Origin: Oxalobacteraceae bacterium
Lineage (GTDB): Bacteria; Pseudomonadota; Gammaproteobacteria; Burkholderiales; Burkholderiaceae_D
Direction: 5' to 3'
Assembly: GCA_003537575.1 (NCBI GenBank)
Contig: DPRS01000069.1
Location: 14,022 to 78,021, forward strand
Length of the DNA stretch: 64,000 bases
In this document: piece by piece, positions 27,695 to 38,411 of the stretch
Position numbering within the stretch: position 1 is the stretch's first letter
Layout: each line of letters starts with the position of its first letter
Notes under the pieces: model-generated
Told to the model about the DNA's origin: nothing
Seen by the model: only the letters and a program-made list of their open reading frames with translations
The model's database searches: none
Made by a program: the position numbers and the translations under genes

Positions 27695-29155
27695 TCAGGC
27701 AGTCCCGCCCACCGTCACGCCATCGATGCGCATGGTCGGCTGGCCTACCCCGACCGGCACGCTCTGCCCCTCCTTGCCGCACACGCCGATGCCCGGGTCC
27801 AGGCGCATGTCGTTGCCGATCATCGATACCCGGTGCAGCACATCCGGTCCATTGCCGATCAGGGTTGCGCCCTTGACCGGATAAGTTACCTTGCCATCCT
27901 CGATCATGTAGGCTTCGCTGGCGGAGAAGACAAATTTACCATTGGTGATGTCGACCTGGCCGCCGCCGAAATTGACCGCATACAGGCCGTTCTTCACCGA
28001 GGCGATAATTTCCGCCGGATCCTTGTCGCCGGCCAGCATGTAGGTATTGGTCATGCGAGGCATCGGCAGATGGGCGAAGGATTCGCGGCGCGCGTTGCCG
28101 GTGACCGGCATCTTCATCAGGCGCGCGTTCAGGGTATCCTGAATATAGCCTTTCAGGATACCATCCTCGATCAGCGTGGTGCACTGGGTCGGATTGCCTT
28201 CGTCATCGATGTTGAGCGAACCGCGACGGTCAGCCAGGGTGCCGTCATCCACCACCGTCACGCCTTTTGCCGCCACGCGCTCGCCGATGCGGCCGGAAAA
28301 GGTGCTCGAGCCCTTGCGGTTGAAGTCGCCTTCGAGGCCGTGGCCGACCGCTTCATGCAGCAGCACGCCTGGCCAACCCGGGCCCAGCACCACGGTCATG
28401 GGACCTGCCGGCGCCGGCCGCGCATCCAGGTTGACCAACGCCGAATCGACTGCCTCGGTGGCGTATTTTTCCAGCAAGTCATCGGTGAAGTAATCGTAAC
28501 GGTAGCGCCCGCCGCCGCCGGACGAGCCCATCTCGCGGCGGCCATCCTGCTCGGCGATCACCGTCACCGACAGCCGCACCAGCGGGCGGATGTCGGCCGC
28601 CAGCACGCCGTCGCTGCGCACCACCAGCACCACGTCGTATTCGCCGGCCAGGCCGGCCATGACCTGCACCACGCGCGGATCGCGGGCGCGGGCGATGCGT
28701 TCGACCTTTTCCAGCAGCTTCACTTTCTGCGTGGCGTCCAGCGATACCAGCGGGTCGTTCGGCAGGTACAGGCTACGGCCGCCGCTGGGCTGGATGGCCT
28801 GTGCCACCTTGATGCGTCCGGCCCCCTGCCGCGCGATGGTGCGGGTGGCGGCGGCGGCTTCGTTCAGGGCGCGCTCGGAAATTTCGTCGGAATAGGAAAA
28901 CGCCGTCTTGTCGCCCGAAACCGCGCGCACGCCGACGCCCTGGTCGATCGAAAAGCTGCCGGTCTTGACGATGCCCTCTTCCAGGCTCCAGCCTTCATTC
29001 TTGGTGAACTGGAAGTACAGGTCGGCGTAGTCGACCTTGTGGGTAAACATCGTGCCCAGCGCCGTGAGCAGCTTCGATTCATCCAGGCCGAAAGGCGTGA
29101 GCAGGATATCGCGGGCGGTGGCCAGCGCGGTCAGATTGGGTTCGAATGGATTCAT
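27695..29155 (-). CDS. tldD: Metalloprotease TldD
   Basis: 486 residues from ATG 29155. TldD signature: zinc motif [11 protein letters not shown] in [21 protein letters not shown], and C-terminal [25 protein letters not shown] [17 protein letters not shown]. With TldE/PmbA it forms a heterodimeric protease that degrades unfolded or leader peptides. pmbA is not in the window. It follows the nitrilase-like gene and yhdP on the same strand, a common arrangement in betaproteobacteria. Confidence 0.96.
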   Translation of the reverse strand: MNPFEPNLTALATARDILLTPFGLDESKLLTALGTMFTHKVDYADLYFQFTKNEGWSLEEGIVKTGSFSIDQGVGVRAVSGDKTAFSYSDEISERALNEAAAATRTIARQGAGRIKVAQAIQPSGGRSLYLPNDPLVSLDATQKVKLLEKVERIARARDPRVVQVMAGLAGEYDVVLVVRSDGVLAADIRPLVRLSVTVIAEQDGRREMGSSGGGGRYRYDYFTDDLLEKYATEAVDSALVNLDARPAPAGPMTVVLGPGWPGVLLHEAVGHGLEGDFNRKGSSTFSGRIGERVAAKGVTVVDDGTLADRRGSLNIDDEGNPTQCTTLIEDGILKGYIQDTLNARLMKMPVTGNARRESFAHLPMPRMTNTYMLAGDKDPAEIIASVKNGLYAVNFGGGQVDITNGKFVFSASEAYMIEDGKVTYPVKGATLIGNGPDVLHRVSMIGNDMRLDPGIGVCGKEGQSVPVGVGQPTMRIDGVTVGGTA

Positions 29156-29253
29156 GTGCGGGCTGGAAAATTAAAGATGGGCTGCCCGGCTGAACCAGCC
29201 GGACAAAAAACATTGTAGATCAACTGGCAAGATGGCGCTGCGCCGATGGCGGA

Positions 29254-30075
29254 TCACAGCTTGCGGTGACGCAATGCCGGCAGGTTTTCACGCACGCGCG
29301 CCAGCTCAGCGGCATCCAGCTCCCCCAGCACCACGCCCTCGCCTTCGGGCAAGACGGCCTTGATCTCGCCCCAGGGATCGATCAGCATGCTGTGCCCCCA
29401 GGTGCGGCGGCCGTTGACATGCCTGCCGCCCTGCGCGGCCGCCAGCACATAGCACTGGTTTTCAATGGCGCGCGCGCGCAGCAGGATTTCCCAGTGCGCG
29501 CGGCCGGTCGTATAGGTAAAGGCCGCCGGCACCACGATCAGCGACACTGGCCCCATGGCCCGATACAGCTCCGGGAAGCGCAAGTCGTAACAGACTGACA
29601 GGCCGACCTCGCCGAACGGCGCGCCGAATACCGTGACATCCTTGCCGTGCACGATGGTTTGCGATTCGTCGTAGGATTCCTCGCCTTTGGTGAAGCTGAA
29701 CAGATGGATCTTGTCGTAGCGCGACACCATGGCGCCGTCCGGCCCGTACACCAGCGTGGCATTCATCACCTTGCCGGCTTCCTGCGCCACCAGCGGCAAG
29801 GTGCCGCCGATCAGCCAGATCTTGTGTTCGCGGGCCAGCTCGGACATGAAGCGCTGAATCGGTCCACCGTCGAGCGCCTCGGCCAGCCTGACCTTGTCGG
29901 CGTCGTGCATGCCCATGACCGGCCAGTATTCCGGCAGCAAGACCAGCTGCGCGCCCTGCGCGGCAGCGTCGGCAATCAGACGGCGCGCAACCGCGAAATT
30001 CTCTTCCACGACGGGCGTGGAAACCATTTGCACCGCGGCGACTTTAATTGGATTATCTTGCATGGGATTGGTCAT
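29254..30075 (-). CDS. Carbon-nitrogen hydrolase (nitrilase superfamily, Nit-like)
   Basis: 273 residues from ATG 30075; GTG 30087 and ATG 30063 are in-frame alternatives, and the chosen one clears the yhdP stop by 8 bp. The catalytic triad is intact: Glu in LLPEYW, Lys in RYDKIHLF, Cys in GLSVCYDLRFPE. It is nearest the Nit1/Nit2 type, enzymes that hydrolyse deaminated glutathione or omega-amides as metabolite repair; the substrate here is inferred from family only. Middle gene of yhdP-nit-tldD. Confidence 0.92.
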   Translation of the reverse strand: MTNPMQDNPIKVAAVQMVSTPVVEENFAVARRLIADAAAQGAQLVLLPEYWPVMGMHDADKVRLAEALDGGPIQRFMSELAREHKIWLIGGTLPLVAQEAGKVMNATLVYGPDGAMVSRYDKIHLFSFTKGEESYDESQTIVHGKDVTVFGAPFGEVGLSVCYDLRFPELYRAMGPVSLIVVPAAFTYTTGRAHWEILLRARAIENQCYVLAAAQGGRHVNGRRTWGHSMLIDPWGEIKAVLPEGEGVVLGELDAAELARVRENLPALRHRKL

Positions 30076-30083
30076 GGTTCTGT

Positions 30084-33000
30084 TCACGGATTCGGTATTG
30101 TACGGGGTGTCAGGAAATCCCCCTGGACTGGGTTGGCAGCGGCTTCATTCTTTCTGGCGAGCTTGGTCACCAGGGGATCTTTCCAGGGACCGGTGATCTG
30201 GTACTCGAAGGTAAATGCCTTCATCAGCGGGTCACGCAGAAACAACTGGGCCAGGAAGGTACCCAAGCCGATCACCGGGTTGACCGCCAGACCATACACG
30301 ATCGAGGCGGCACCCGCATTGATTTCGGGGATGACCGCCACGTGCAGGTTGGCGCTTTCCCTGGCGATATCGGCAGTGCCATCCATGAGCGCAGTGGCGT
30401 TTACGCCGCGCATCTTGAAATTGTCAGTCTTTGCCACGCCGCGCGCAATCGTGGCCGTGCCGACGATGCCATCGAAAGCAAAGCCTTGCGAAAACACGTC
30501 GCGAAAATCCAGCGTCAACCGGCGCGGCAGCGACTGCAGGCTCAGCACGCCGAGCAATTTGGCGGCGGCGGGATCAGCCTTGAGAAATTGTCCGGCGCCG
30601 ATATTCAGGCTCAATTGACCATCCAGCGAAGGGATATCCAGGTCGAAAGGCAAGCCCTTCCAGCTCAATTGCCCTTCCATTTTTCCCTTGCCGCCGCGTA
30701 GCACATTGCTGAAGCCGAAGCGGTCCAGCAATTTGCCGGCATCGACGATCTCGAGCGTGTAATCCAGGTTCGACTGGTTGCTGCCTTCGCGCGTGATCCA
30801 TTTGCCCTGCGCCTGCAATTCACCGTCCGGATTGACGATCGCCAGCTTGTTGATGCGCCACTCGCGCACACCGCCGGAAGGACGCATGTTATTGGCCTGC
30901 AGTTCCAGGTGACCGAAACGCTTGCCGAACAGTTCGAAATTCTCCGCAGTGATATCCAGCGCCGGGATCTGCGCCGCTTCCTGCTTTCCTTCCAATAATT
31001 CAGAGACATCCGAAGCGGCCGATTCCGGCACCACCAGCGACGCCAGGCGCGCGGTCACCCTTCCCAGCCCCCGGCCGGAACGCGATTCTTCCCAGGTGAC
31101 ATAGCCGGATGCCTGGGCCGAGTCGATGTTGGCTTGCCATGCGCCCTGCAGATGCGAAGCGCCGACCACCACATTGTCGAGCTTCTTGCCGGCCACAATC
31201 AGTTCGCCGGCGCGCGCCGCCAGCACTTCAGGCTCGAAATACTGCGACAGGCCGGATTCCGCCGCTGCCGTCCCGGCAGCCGTTCTTGCCGACGCCGGCG
31301 CAGCTGACTTGCCGGCATCAAGGATGTCCGATACCAACTGGTTCCATGCATCGATATTCAGCGACGGCAGGGTGACGTTGGCGATCACGCCGCTCTCCGG
31401 CTGCGGCGGCGGCACGTTGATGCCTATGCCGCCGCGCAAAACCCGCCACGAGGCGTTTTTGGCCGGCGTCCCAGGTACCTTCTCGCGCTGATACCAGGCC
31501 GCGATGGCGCTGCCGGCGCTGACCTTGATCTCGTCGCGCATGCTGCCGGAATCGGTGCCGCCCTTGTCAATCAACTCCAGCTTGAAGGGCATGGCGTCAC
31601 GGGCGGCTTTTTGCAAGGGCGCAGGAAAATTCAGGCCGATGCCTTGCAGACTCGAATCGACCGTGACATTGGTCTGACCGCCCTTTCTGACGCGGATCAG
31701 CGTTGCGTAACGGGTGCTGCCGCTGATGCGCTGGCCGACGCGCTGCAGCGCCGGATCCGGATAAGCACTGCGCAAGCCTTCCGCGGTCAGGCCGCCGGCG
31801 GCCTTGATGATGATGGTACCGTCTTTCAGGGTATTCCCGGTGACGACTGCCATCCCGCCCAGGAACCCCGTTCTGACGGATGGCAGGTTGATGCCCTGCT
31901 CGGAAAATTCCAGCTTGCCGCTGGCACCCGCCAGGGTCGGCAAGCCGTTGAACAGCACGATGTCATTGCCGAGGAATTGCAAACCGCCCTGCACTTTCGT
32001 ATTCTCGACTTCATTCAGCGGCATTTGCAGCTTCAGCGCCAGCCTGGCCTTGCCGCTGGCCTTGCTCTCTTCGGTAAAATTGCCGATCCATTCCGCCACC
32101 GGGCTGGCGTTCACGTAATGGATGAAATCCTGGAGGCTAGCTTCGGCCTGGCCATCGATATTGAGCATGGGATGATCGGACAAGAGGTCCGGAATCACCG
32201 CCTTGACATTGGCAAGCTCGGCCCCGCCGGTGCGGGCGCTGTCCGCCTTGATCTCCAGGTGGGCGCGGTTGAAAGCGATCGTGCCCTGGATATCTTCCAG
32301 GATCGGCCAGAACGGCGACTTGCCATCTGCTGCGAAATCGCCTGGCGTGTAATTGATCCGGCCATCGGCAATTTTGCCGCTGAGAGTGAATTCGCCCGCA
32401 GGCTTGACGCCGGGCCGCTCGCTTCTGAACGGGAAGTTTGCCAGGTTGCCCTTGAGCTTGAGCGCCAGGTTTTGCGCCTTGCCGCCCTCCAGGCCGCCCT
32501 CCAGCCAGGTCCGGGTCTCGGTGGGCGTCTGCAACGGCAGATACCGGCCGACTTTGCTCAGATCCAGTTCGGCGATCCTGCCGGACAGGTCGATCTGCCC
32601 CATGGGCGCGCCGCCGTCACGGGCTTGCAGCGGCATCAGATGACGCCCCGCGAGGGAAGCGGAAAGACCATCCAGGGCAAAGTTCATGCGCTCGATTTCC
32701 AGCAGTAGCTGCTCGCCGTTCTGGATAGACCAGCTGGCTTGCATGTCTAGTTTGTCGAACGATATGAGCGGTTCGCTGAAATATCCAGGCACGTCCAGTT
32801 GCAGTCCGTTCGACAGCAGCTGGAAATTACCGCCCTTGTCGCTGGCATCCACGGTGCCGCTCAGGTTCTGGAAACCGGGCAGCGCCGGCAGCGCTGCCTG
32901 GGCCGGCTGGTTGCCGGACTTCGGGCGCGCCGGCCGCAGCGGCTGGGCATTCATGGAGAGGCCAGCAAAGATGCCCTTGACGCGGTACGCCGCCAGCGCC

Positions 33001-34334
33001 GGGTAACTGCCTTGCCACTGCACGGAAAAATCCCGCAGCTGCCCGCGCGGCATGAAATCGGCCAGCATTTCGTGCTGACCGGCAGGCAGGGGCAAGCGCC
33101 CGGCAAAGCTGGCCAGGGTATGCAAATCAATCAAGCGAGCGCTCACTTCGAATTTTTCCGGCTGGCCGTCGCGCGCCGGGGTATAGCGTTCGGACAAGGT
33201 CGTCTTTGGAAAGACCAACCCTTCCCTGGTCCTGAAGGAAAAGTCGGAGAGCGCAATCGCGTGGCCGTGCGCCCCGAAGGTCGGCGTGCCGTCCTGGCGC
33301 CGCGGATCGATTTCTTCCTTGACCGAGAAGCGGCCATCCACCTGCACCAGATCGAGCGGCTGCAAATCGGGACGCAGGCGCGTATGAACGTCGGCCAGGG
33401 ACAGCTCGGCGCTGAAATCGGCCACCCTGGCATGATCGAATTTGAGCCAGGCACGCACTGAACCGCGGCCCTGCGTCAGTTCGAACGGATAATCGACATG
33501 GGCTTTCCACGCCGTCAGGTCGGTTTCGCGTAAATCCGCATACAGCTCACCGGTCCAGCGGCTGACGTCGGAAATCCGCCTGGCGAAGTGCGGATGATAA
33601 AAATCGGCGCGCACATCCAGCGGCTGCGCGTAGGCCACCGGAGGCGTGGCGAGCAAGGCGAAGCGGTGGCGTCGCCAGCGGTTGCGCATGACAAAATCGA
33701 CGTCCTGCAATACCAGTTCGGGTGCCTCGCGCATTTCATCCAGCCAGCTCAGGCGACCGCCGCGGATCGCGATCTCTTCCTGCTCGAGTACCCAGTCCAT
33801 GCCCCTGCTATCGCCGGTTCCTCCCTGGCGCATATCCACCAGAATGCCGCCGACATGCAGGATGCCGTCGCGGTCGCGCCGGATCGCCATGTCAGGCTGG
33901 TCGATTTCCAGGCGATGCAGGCGCAGCTCGCCCACCAGCAGCGAAGACCAGGCCAGCGTTGCCGATACTCTGGGCAAGACCAGTCCCGGCTGGCCGGCGG
34001 CATCGCGCACCACGACCTTGCCCAAGCTCAGATGGGGTCTCAGCCCGCGCCAGGAAGCCTGCAGGCTACCGGCTGTCACCGGACGGCCGAGCGCGCGGCT
34101 GGCCGCTTGCTCAATCTCCGGCTGGTAGGCATCGATGTTTGGCAAGACCACGTAGCGCAAGGCAAGAATCAATGCGGCAAACAGGAAATAGCCAAGAATC
34201 AGGAGCTTGAACAGTGCACCGAGCAAATGGTGGCTGGCGCTATTGGCATAACGGTAAGCGCCTTGCGCCGTCGCCCAGAAAGCACCAAGGCGCTGGCGTA
34301 CAGGTAAGGGCGAAAGGTATTGGTCTCTTGGCAT
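30084..34334 (-). CDS. yhdP: YhdP family AsmA-like envelope protein
   Basis: 1416 residues, start ATG 34334 (a TTG one codon upstream is less likely). One N-terminal transmembrane helix (LLILGYFLFAALILALRYVVL, about residues 45-65) anchors a very long periplasmic beta-rich part with DUF3971 and AsmA-like C-terminal sections (GVNATALMDGTADIARESANLHV, INAGAASIVYGLAVNPVIGLGTFLAQ). YhdP, TamB and YdbH are bridge-like proteins that move phospholipids to the outer membrane in E. coli. First gene of a probable operon with nit and tldD; divergent from glnE. Confidence 0.93.
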   Translation of the reverse strand: MPRDQYLSPLPVRQRLGAFWATAQGAYRYANSASHHLLGALFKLLILGYFLFAALILALRYVVLPNIDAYQPEIEQAASRALGRPVTAGSLQASWRGLRPHLSLGKVVVRDAAGQPGLVLPRVSATLAWSSLLVGELRLHRLEIDQPDMAIRRDRDGILHVGGILVDMRQGGTGDSRGMDWVLEQEEIAIRGGRLSWLDEMREAPELVLQDVDFVMRNRWRRHRFALLATPPVAYAQPLDVRADFYHPHFARRISDVSRWTGELYADLRETDLTAWKAHVDYPFELTQGRGSVRAWLKFDHARVADFSAELSLADVHTRLRPDLQPLDLVQVDGRFSVKEEIDPRRQDGTPTFGAHGHAIALSDFSFRTREGLVFPKTTLSERYTPARDGQPEKFEVSARLIDLHTLASFAGRLPLPAGQHEMLADFMPRGQLRDFSVQWQGSYPALAAYRVKGIFAGLSMNAQPLRPARPKSGNQPAQAALPALPGFQNLSGTVDASDKGGNFQLLSNGLQLDVPGYFSEPLISFDKLDMQASWSIQNGEQLLLEIERMNFALDGLSASLAGRHLMPLQARDGGAPMGQIDLSGRIAELDLSKVGRYLPLQTPTETRTWLEGGLEGGKAQNLALKLKGNLANFPFRSERPGVKPAGEFTLSGKIADGRINYTPGDFAADGKSPFWPILEDIQGTIAFNRAHLEIKADSARTGGAELANVKAVIPDLLSDHPMLNIDGQAEASLQDFIHYVNASPVAEWIGNFTEESKASGKARLALKLQMPLNEVENTKVQGGLQFLGNDIVLFNGLPTLAGASGKLEFSEQGINLPSVRTGFLGGMAVVTGNTLKDGTIIIKAAGGLTAEGLRSAYPDPALQRVGQRISGSTRYATLIRVRKGGQTNVTVDSSLQGIGLNFPAPLQKAARDAMPFKLELIDKGGTDSGSMRDEIKVSAGSAIAAWYQREKVPGTPAKNASWRVLRGGIGINVPPPQPESGVIANVTLPSLNIDAWNQLVSDILDAGKSAAPASARTAAGTAAAESGLSQYFEPEVLAARAGELIVAGKKLDNVVVGASHLQGAWQANIDSAQASGYVTWEESRSGRGLGRVTARLASLVVPESAASDVSELLEGKQEAAQIPALDITAENFELFGKRFGHLELQANNMRPSGGVREWRINKLAIVNPDGELQAQGKWITREGSNQSNLDYTLEIVDAGKLLDRFGFSNVLRGGKGKMEGQLSWKGLPFDLDIPSLDGQLSLNIGAGQFLKADPAAAKLLGVLSLQSLPRRLTLDFRDVFSQGFAFDGIVGTATIARGVAKTDNFKMRGVNATALMDGTADIARESANLHVAVIPEINAGAASIVYGLAVNPVIGLGTFLAQLFLRDPLMKAFTFEYQITGPWKDPLVTKLARKNEAAANPVQGDFLTPRTIPNP

Positions 34335-34522
34335 CAATAGAAACTGGTTGTCCCTGCCTGGCGGGGTTTCTGACCTCTGGTAACAGCGACAATCGGAGAC
34401 AGGGTCAGCGCTGACGGACCAAACCCGGCGTACAATGAAGTAATAAAAAAATATGCATCGCCTGCTATAGGCTCATGCCATGCACCATAAAACCGGCTTG
34501 GCTTCCATCACTGTTTTTATCT

Positions 34523-37243
34523 ATGACAATTCATTCCTTGACTGGTGCCCTTGCCTCACGGTTTTATTCACGCTGGCTGGCTGCCGATCCGGTTCGGCCG
34601 GCCTTGGCCGCAAGCCTAGCCGGATTATCGCTTGACCCGGCAGTTTTTGCCAAAGTTTTACAAAATGAAACAGCAGCAGGCATGCCATTGCCGCGCGCGA
34701 TGCGGCGTTTGCGCAACCTGGTCATCGCTGTCCTGATCGAGCGCGACCTGACCGGCCGCGCCGACCTGGAAGAGGTGCTCGCCACCATGACCAGCCTGGC
34801 CGAATTCGCCGTGCAAACCCATGCCGCCGCGCTGACCGAGGAACTGATCCAGCGCCACGGCACGCCGATCGGCGAGGAATCCGGCAAGCGCCAGGATCTG
34901 ATCGTGCTCGGCATGGGCAAGCTGGGCGGCGGCGAATTGAATGTCTCCTCCGACATCGACCTGATCTTCGTCTACCCGGAAGATGGCGAAACCCGCGCCG
35001 ACAGCCCGGAACAGAAATCGCTGTCCAACCATGAATTCTTCGTCCGCCTGGGCAAGCGCCTGATCAAGGATATCGCCGACATCACCGAGGATGGCTTCAC
35101 CTTCCGCGTCGACATGGCCTTGCGACCGAACGGCGCTTCGGGACCGCTGGCGGCCAGCTTCGGCATGGTCGAGGAATACCTGCTCGTGCAGGGACGCGAA
35201 TGGGAACGCTACGCCTGGGTCAAGGCACGCGCGCTGACCGGGCAGCCGGACGATATCGCCGCGCTGGAAGCCATCGTCAAGCCCTTCGTCTACCGGCGCT
35301 ACCTGGATTTCGGCGCCATCGAGGCAATGCGCGGCATGCATGCGCAAATCCGCGCCGAGGTCATCCGCCAGGAGACCCGGCACCCCGAGCGCAGCCACAA
35401 CGTCAAGCTGGGGCGCGGCGGCATCCGCGAGATCGAATTCCTTTCGCAGGTATTCCAGCTGATCCGCGGCGGCCGCGATGCCGATCTGTGCGACCGTTCC
35501 ACCCGCCATACCCTGCGCACTCTCGCCACGAAACAATTGCTGGGCGCGGAAGAAGTCGAGCAGCTGCTGGAAGCCTACACTTTCCTGCGCAATCTGGAAC
35601 ACCGGCTGCAGTATCTGGAAGATGCCCAGACTCACACGCTGCCAGCCAACGAGGCCGACCGCCTGATCATCGCCGGCATGATGGGGCATGACGATACGCC
35701 GGCGCTGCTGGAAGCACTGGACGCCCGGCGCAAGTTCGTCGCCGCGCGCTTCGATGCGATTTTCGCCGACAAGAACAGCAAGGAAAGCGACGATGACGAA
35801 TGCCGGGCGGCGAGTCAGGCCGCGGTGGCGCAGGGCGACGATCTCGACACCCTGCAGGCGTCGCTGGCCGGACTGGGCTTTACCGATGCGCCCGCCGCCG
35901 CGCAGCGCCTGTGGACGACGCTGCATTCGGCGCGCCTGCAATCGCTGCCGGCGGCCAGCCGCAACCGCGTGATTGCGCTGACCAACAGCGCCCTGCCCCT
36001 GATCGCCGCCAGCGCCGATGCGCAAACCGCCACGCTCAATCGCCTGCTGGATTTTTTCGAGGCGATCGCCAGGCGCGCCGCTTACCTTGCATTGCTGACG
36101 GAGTATCCGCATGCACTGAAGCGGGTGGTGCGCATGATGCACGCCAGCGGCTGGGCGGCGCAGTACATGACGCGGCACCCGATCCTGCTCGACGAGCTGC
36201 TCGACGACCGCAGCCTCAAGGCAGCTCCGGACTGGCCAGCCTTTGCGGCGGAGCTGCAGCGGCAGATGGATACCGTTGCCGGCGACACCGAGTTGCAGAT
36301 GGATACCCTGCGCGAAATGCACCACGCACAGCTGATGCGACTGCTGGCGCAAGACCTGGAAGGCGACCTTTCCGTCGAACGCCTGGCCGATCATCTTTCC
36401 GCGCTGGCCGACATCCTGGTCGGCGCCACCGTGCAGGCGGCCTGGCAAACCATTCCCAAGCGCCACCGCGAGACGCCGCAGTTTGCCGTGATCGCCTATG
36501 GCAAGCTGGGCGGCAAGGAACTCGGCTACGCCTCCGACCTCGACGTCATCTTCCTGTACGACGACGACGACCAGGAAGCGCCGGCGCACTATGCCAAGCT
36601 GGCGCAGCGCTTCATCACCTGGATGACCAGCCACACCGCCGCCGGCATCCTGTTCGACGTCGACATCGCGCTGCGCCCGGACGGCGCCAGCGGCCTCTTG
36701 GTGACCAGCGTGGCTTCATTTGAAAAGTACCAGGCGGAATCCGCCTGGCTGTGGGAGCACCAGGCCATCACGCGAGCCCGTTTCTGCGCCGGCGACGCCG
36801 ATATCGGCGCACGCTTCGAGGCGATCCGCGAAGCGGTGCTGCGCAAGGAACGCGAGGAAGCGGCGCTGAAACAGGAAGTGCAGGCGATGCGCCAGCGCAT
36901 GCACGAAGGCCATCCCAACGCCGGTACGCTGTTCGACCTGAAGCACGACAGCGGCGGCATGATCGACATCGAATTCATGGTGCAGTACCTGATCCTGCGC
37001 CACGCCGCGCGGCATCCGGAACTGGTCGCCGACATCGGCAACATCGCCCTGCTGAAGCTGTGCGGGAAGCTCGGCCTGATCGATGCGGAGTTGGCCGGCC
37101 AGGTGTCCGATGCCTACCGCGCCTATCGCAAGCTGCAGCACCAGATCCGGCTGCAGGGAGAAGACAAGGCACGCGTCGAATCGGCAAAAGTGGAAAAGGA
37201 AGCCGTCGCCGTGCGCGAATTGTGGCGACAGATTTTCGGCTGA
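34523..37243 (+). CDS. glnE: Bifunctional glutamine synthetase adenylyltransferase/deadenylase
   Basis: 906 residues from ATG 34523 (an earlier frame start at 34475 adds a poorly matching leader). Two nucleotidyltransferase domains: LGMGKLGGGELNVSSDIDLIFVY-type motif at about 130-155 and YGKLGGKELGYASDLDVIFLY-type motif at about 655-675, each followed by FRVDMALRPNGASGPL / FDVDIALRPDGASGLL. GlnE adds AMP to and removes it from glutamine synthetase in response to PII. The N-domain is deadenylase and the C-domain adenylylase in E. coli. Confidence 0.96.
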   Translation: MTIHSLTGALASRFYSRWLAADPVRPALAASLAGLSLDPAVFAKVLQNETAAGMPLPRAMRRLRNLVIAVLIERDLTGRADLEEVLATMTSLAEFAVQTHAAALTEELIQRHGTPIGEESGKRQDLIVLGMGKLGGGELNVSSDIDLIFVYPEDGETRADSPEQKSLSNHEFFVRLGKRLIKDIADITEDGFTFRVDMALRPNGASGPLAASFGMVEEYLLVQGREWERYAWVKARALTGQPDDIAALEAIVKPFVYRRYLDFGAIEAMRGMHAQIRAEVIRQETRHPERSHNVKLGRGGIREIEFLSQVFQLIRGGRDADLCDRSTRHTLRTLATKQLLGAEEVEQLLEAYTFLRNLEHRLQYLEDAQTHTLPANEADRLIIAGMMGHDDTPALLEALDARRKFVAARFDAIFADKNSKESDDDECRAASQAAVAQGDDLDTLQASLAGLGFTDAPAAAQRLWTTLHSARLQSLPAASRNRVIALTNSALPLIAASADAQTATLNRLLDFFEAIARRAAYLALLTEYPHALKRVVRMMHASGWAAQYMTRHPILLDELLDDRSLKAAPDWPAFAAELQRQMDTVAGDTELQMDTLREMHHAQLMRLLAQDLEGDLSVERLADHLSALADILVGATVQAAWQTIPKRHRETPQFAVIAYGKLGGKELGYASDLDVIFLYDDDDQEAPAHYAKLAQRFITWMTSHTAAGILFDVDIALRPDGASGLLVTSVASFEKYQAESAWLWEHQAITRARFCAGDADIGARFEAIREAVLRKEREEAALKQEVQAMRQRMHEGHPNAGTLFDLKHDSGGMIDIEFMVQYLILRHAARHPELVADIGNIALLKLCGKLGLIDAELAGQVSDAYRAYRKLQHQIRLQGEDKARVESAKVEKEAVAVRELWRQIFG

Positions 37244-37289
37244 GCACGGCGACGGGCGGAAGACATACCGTCGCCACGTGGCATACAAC

Positions 37290-37316
37290 AAAACGCCCCG
37301 ACAAGCGGGGCGTTTT
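37290..37316. terminator. Bidirectional terminator between glnE and gap
   Basis: AAAACGCCCCG pairs perfectly with CGGGGCGTTTT across ACAAG. It serves the convergent glnE (+) and gap (-) genes. Confidence 0.9.
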
Positions 37317-37336
37317 CAATTGCGGACCAGCCTGAA

Positions 37337-38347
37337 TTACTTGGCCGACATCAGCGCAACCGTGGTATCCAGCATGCGGTTGGAGAAGCCCCACTCGTTG
37401 TCGTACCAGGACGAGACCTTCACCAGACGGCCCGAGACCTTGGTCAGGGTGGCGTCGAAGTTGGAGGAAGCCGGGTTGTGGTTGAAGTCGACCGACACCA
37501 GTTGCTCGGTCTGGTAGGTCAGGATGCCCTTCAGTGCGCCTTCGGAAGCTTCCTTCATGATAGCGTTGATTTCATCGACGGAGGTGTCGCGCTTGGCGAT
37601 GAAGGACAGGTCGACGATCGACACATTGATGGTCGGCACGCGGATGGCGTAACCGTCCAGCTTGCCGTTCAGCTCAGGCAGCACCAGGCCGACAGCGGCG
37701 GCGGCGCCGGTCTTGGTCGGGATCATCGACTGGGTGGCGGAACGGGCGCGGCGCAGGTCTTCATGCATCACGTCGGTCAGCACCTGGTCGTTGGTGTAGG
37801 CATGCACGGTGGTCATCAGGCCGGTTTCCAGGCCGATCTTGTCGTTCAGCGGCTTGACCAGCGGGGCCAGGCAGTTGGTGGTGCAGGAAGCGTTGGAGAT
37901 GACGGTGTCGGTCGCCTTCAGGACGCCCTGGTTGACGCCATAAACGATGGTGGCGTCGACATCCTTGCCGCCCGGAGCGGAGATGATGACTTTCTTGGCG
38001 CCGCCCTTCAGGTGCGCGGAAGCCTTTTCTTTGGAGGTGAAGAAGCCGGTGCACTCCAGCACGACGTCGACGTTCAGCTCGCCCCACGGGATTTCAGCCG
38101 GGTTGCGTTGCGCGAACACGCGGATCTTGTCGCCGTTGACGATCATGAAATCGCCGTCGACTTCGACGGTGCCCGGGAACTTGCCATGCGCGGTGTCATA
38201 GCGGGTCAGATGGGCGTTCGACTGGGCATTGCCGAGATCGTTGATGGCAACGATCTGGATGTCTTGCTTCTTGCCGCCTTCGTAGAATGCGCGAAGGATA
38301 TTGCGGCCGATACGGCCATAGCCGTTGATTGCGACGCGAATAGTCAT
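37337..38347 (-). CDS. gap: Glyceraldehyde-3-phosphate dehydrogenase, type I
   Basis: 336 residues, ATG 38347. NAD-binding [17 protein letters not shown], catalytic Cys in [13 protein letters not shown], and the C-terminal [15 protein letters not shown] are all typical. It oxidises and phosphorylates glyceraldehyde 3-phosphate. It lies 64 bp after tkt on the same strand, the usual betaproteobacterial tkt-gap pair. A shared terminator follows. Confidence 0.97.
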   Translation of the reverse strand: MTIRVAINGYGRIGRNILRAFYEGGKKQDIQIVAINDLGNAQSNAHLTRYDTAHGKFPGTVEVDGDFMIVNGDKIRVFAQRNPAEIPWGELNVDVVLECTGFFTSKEKASAHLKGGAKKVIISAPGGKDVDATIVYGVNQGVLKATDTVISNASCTTNCLAPLVKPLNDKIGLETGLMTTVHAYTNDQVLTDVMHEDLRRARSATQSMIPTKTGAAAAVGLVLPELNGKLDGYAIRVPTINVSIVDLSFIAKRDTSVDEINAIMKEASEGALKGILTYQTEQLVSVDFNHNPASSNFDATLTKVSGRLVKVSSWYDNEWGFSNRMLDTTVALMSAK

Positions 38348-38411
38348 GGTTTTCTCCTGAACGTAAGTTAAGCTGAAATCTTCCCTGTGAATTCTTGCTC
38401 TGCGATCTTTA

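Noticed and set aside
27605..29218. Plus-strand open frame of 537 codons opposite tldD
   Set aside because: TldD on the minus strand is complete with its zinc motif; the plus frame is a His/Arg-rich shadow.
34658..36634. Minus-strand open frame of 658 codons opposite glnE
   Set aside because: GlnE is intact on the plus strand with both catalytic domains; the other frame has no recognisable motif.
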